This document shows positions 61,400 to 64,000 of a stretch of DNA of 64,000 nucleotides, piece after piece; position 1 is the stretch's first letter, and the number at the start of each line of letters is the position of its first letter. Below the pieces are notes generated by a model that had not been told where the DNA came from, did not search any database, and saw only the letters and a list, made by a program, of their open reading frames with translations. The position numbers and the translations under genes are program-made. The DNA lies in assembly GCA_003260075.1 (NCBI GenBank), contig QLIY01000455.1:51843-115842 (forward strand), written 5' to 3'. The stretch comes from Phallusia mammillata (lineage: Eukaryota; Chordata; Ascidiacea; Phlebobranchia; Ascidiidae).

Positions 61400-63623
61400 A
61401 ACACAAAGCAAAAATCGTGTATAACGACTGTAGCAACGTAAATAGGCTGTTTGAGGAAGCCCCTATTGGTCAAAGGGTCGGTGCGAGCCAAACCTTACTA
61501 TCAATTACCTCATACAAATGCTAACCTGCGCTGCATATCCGGGGTTCGCAAAGTCAACAACTACTAGCTACAATTTCGCATTATTTTTGGCGCCAACAAC
61601 AAACCAACGGGTTTGCCAACGGCCGCATCTCCACCTTCTGACACGTCAAGAGCTTCCTGGACCCTTCTAACAAACACAACTCGTGTGGTTTGGAATCAAT
61701 TTTTATTTGTTAGCGGTTTCAAGCCTGCGTCTTCTGTTTTCGTGCGGCCACCTGACAAGCGATGCGGTCCAAGTCGCGCTGTCCATCCTTGGAGATTCTC
61801 CTTCCACTGCAAACAAAGATAAAAATATGAACAAAATGCAAGCAATTACGGAAGTACTCTTACAGACATGTCATAACCCACGGATGTTGCTAAGAAAGTT
61901 GCTTAGATATATTATGTCCTAATTAGGTGACAATCTAGTCTAGTGGCTATCCAATCTGTTGGTATGCCCGTTTGAAAATACTGTCGCCTTCCCCAGGGGG
62001 TATTTTAAAGAATAAAACTAATCGCTAAATCAGTGTCATCGGCAATAATAATGGCAACAGAAAGAATTGCTGTATGTAAAAGAAAGCGCTGTACTCTAAT
62101 ACTATGACGCTAGTTCCGTTTACGCTATGTTCACATCAATGTAACAAGAGATGAGTTTTTCAAGGTAAATGGAGCACCAAATGCGATTGCTTCGCAGTAA
62201 CGCGACATGTTTGTTTTCAGTCCTCGGGCGGTTGAATTTGGGTTTCACGAAGCCTGCGTTTGTCACAGGCAATCAGCGCGAATATTTAAAACTATAGACT
62301 CCGTAAGTGCGTGTAAGGTTGTAATTAAATTCAGAAATAGCCAAATAAATTTTGTATTAAGTCGAAATTACAAAATGCAAATATGGCGTTAGAACTTGTG
62401 CCCGTTTTATATTCAAATTGTAAAGGGTAAAAACAACGTTTTAAAAAAACATGTTGTGTCAAACAGGCCAAGAAAAAAAAGAAACCTATGGGTCCGTGTA
62501 GTTTTTTGAGTAGTCATAGGAATTCCGTGTGTGGCAATTTACTCAACTTCGCGGGTGCAAACAGAGCACACGTTCAAATTGCAGTAAAACGACACTGCGC
62601 ATGATTATACGATCCAATAGATTTTATGGTTCACTACCAAACCCACAACACGTTTACCCCAACCGGTAGAAAAATTGGATAGAAAAATTGCTAACCTTTA
62701 GTTATATCTAACGTCTTGATAAACATTTGGTGATCAAGTAGAACTTTATGAAAATGTATTAAGACAGGGTTTAACAATTTTTTATACGCCTATAAATATG
62801 TGCCCGTGCTCAAAATTAAGTTTTGCGTGTTAAGTTGGATATGAAAAATTGTTTCTCGTAATATGGCTTTTTTACCTAAAATATAAATCACTTTCTCGTT
62901 CACTAAATCAGACGTCGCCTTACAGTGTGAAAGTGGTCAGACAGCATTATTTGCAACGACAATTTGGTTATTCGGTTACACCAGTCAACGATTGCCACCC
63001 CCAAAGAAACCTAGGCGATGTGCAATCCTATTATTGACAAGACTTGTGATACAATTGACAGTTAAAATAGCGGCCAGGAAATCCAGGATGATGGCAGGCC
63101 TAATGATCTTTGCACGTGCGCTTTTACACACTTGAATGCGTCTTCAATAGCACAAGGCAGTAATTTGTCAGCAAATTGAACACGCCCGTAAATCAAAAAT
63201 GCTTCAAATATTAATACACATAAGTGACATAAGACTCATCCTGTATTTCTGCATTTTTTACCGCTCAATTTTGATAGCTATTAAAAGGGTGTTTTTGCCA
63301 TCTGACTAAATATGGCCTTGATACTTTAGTTAAAATTTGTTACTGTATATGGATGTTTTTCATGGCTTATAACATTCAAATAATACACAACTGTGTCATT
63401 GATAAACTTATTGGAAATATTAGTAGAGAAATGTCATTCAAAAACAATGTAGTTATTTTTTTATGCAACAATTTTTTCTATTTAGTGAAAAAGGTAGTTA
63501 TATATGAAAACAGGTATGTTTTCTGAATACAACACAAAATTTTACAGTTTTGTATATTTGCAGTATTCTAAACAACACTTTGCTGCCCACTAGCGGACAT
63601 ATAAAAAATTGTATGCACTAAGC
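61400..63623. other. No gene recognised
   Basis: Open frames here are short, lack family features and do not chain across splice sites. No RNA gene or repeat with clear termini was found. Confidence 0.4.
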
Positions 63624-63740
63624 CAGTGCTTGTCAACCTTTTTTGAAGCGGTAGACCCTTTTAACGTTCACTCAAAATTTGTACACCCCAGTGAAATTTT
63701 TTTTCAACCCTGTAACACACTGATTCTGTGGTCCTAACAG
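63624..63740 (+). mobile_element. Left end of a hAT-type element
   Basis: CAGTGCTTGTCAACCTTTTT at 63624 is the usual left terminus of CAGTGGTTCTCAACC-type hAT elements, preceded by CACTAAGC as a possible target copy. No right terminus is visible before the window ends, so the extent is unknown. Confidence 0.45.
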
Positions 63741-64000
63741 AAATAATGATGAGCAAAATACCAACAAGCCATAATCCACTTTCTACTTCAAAAAGAACTA
63801 CCATTAACAACGATTATGGAGTGAAACTAGAAGGGTGGCTTTCTGATATATATACTTCCATTTTATACATTCTATACGATATTTACCAATTTACTATACA
63901 CATCATTTGATCTACACATATGATTGTTTTTGTAAACAAAAACTAATGGGTCCCCACACGCGTGTTTGTGCGGATTTACGGTAAACAAATGTTGCGGTGA

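Noticed and set aside
1..64000. CRISPR array, bacterial operon or phage system
   Set aside because: The spliced animal genes throughout rule out a prokaryotic locus, and no regular spacer-repeat pattern was seen.

Overview
The window is animal nuclear DNA: AT-rich, with short GT-AG introns (a few GC-AG), metazoan-specific gene families and many short non-autonomous hAT-type transposons. Gene structure and content suggest a marine invertebrate deuterostome, most likely an ascidian tunicate. That placement is inference; no single marker in the window proves it. Exon boundaries were read by hand from splice sites and checked by summing reading frames, so allow 1-2 bases of error.

Layout. 1-1548 (-): 5' part of an LDL-receptor-class-A-rich GPCR gene that runs off the left edge. 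1549-5318: intergenic, with two nested inverted-repeat transposons. 5319-11396 (-): an intact paralogue with about eleven LDLa-type modules and a seven-helix receptor domain. 11397-14353: repeats. 14354-17772 (-): an aldo-keto reductase with a signal peptide and an acidic extension. 19785-26891 (+): 26S proteasome subunit PSMD2/Rpn1 in 22 exons. 27543-34477 (-): endophilin A (SH3GL), carrying two alternative versions of one BAR-domain exon. 36837-44479 (-): virilizer/VIRMA, the m6A writer scaffold. 44734-46338 (-): TAF1A, an RNA polymerase I SL1 subunit, ending 254 bp upstream of VIRMA on the same strand. 48139-53029 (+): three tandem ARF-family GTPases, plus an orphan first exon and a decayed ARF fragment. 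56170-60226 (-): a seven-helix membrane protein of unrecognised function. 60227-64000: no supported gene.

How the genes relate. PSMD2, VIRMA, TAF1A and endophilin are housekeeping or trafficking genes with no shared pathway. The GPCR pair and the ARF trio are local tandem expansions. The most interesting biology is the pair of 101-nt endophilin exons that cannot be used together, the middle ARF paralogue with changed switch II residues, the LDLa-only GPCRs, and the secreted-looking aldo-keto reductase.

Assembly quality matters here. Eight runs of 10-11 G or C sit at the junction of direct duplications about 50-265 bp long, one more short tract bounds a displaced 70-bp copy, both N positions have the same duplicated flanks, and three long runs of 43-57 G or C interrupt VIRMA, an ARF intron and a transposon. 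I read these as contig-joining artefacts. They duplicate part of the aldo-keto reductase and ARF genes and shift the VIRMA reading frame.
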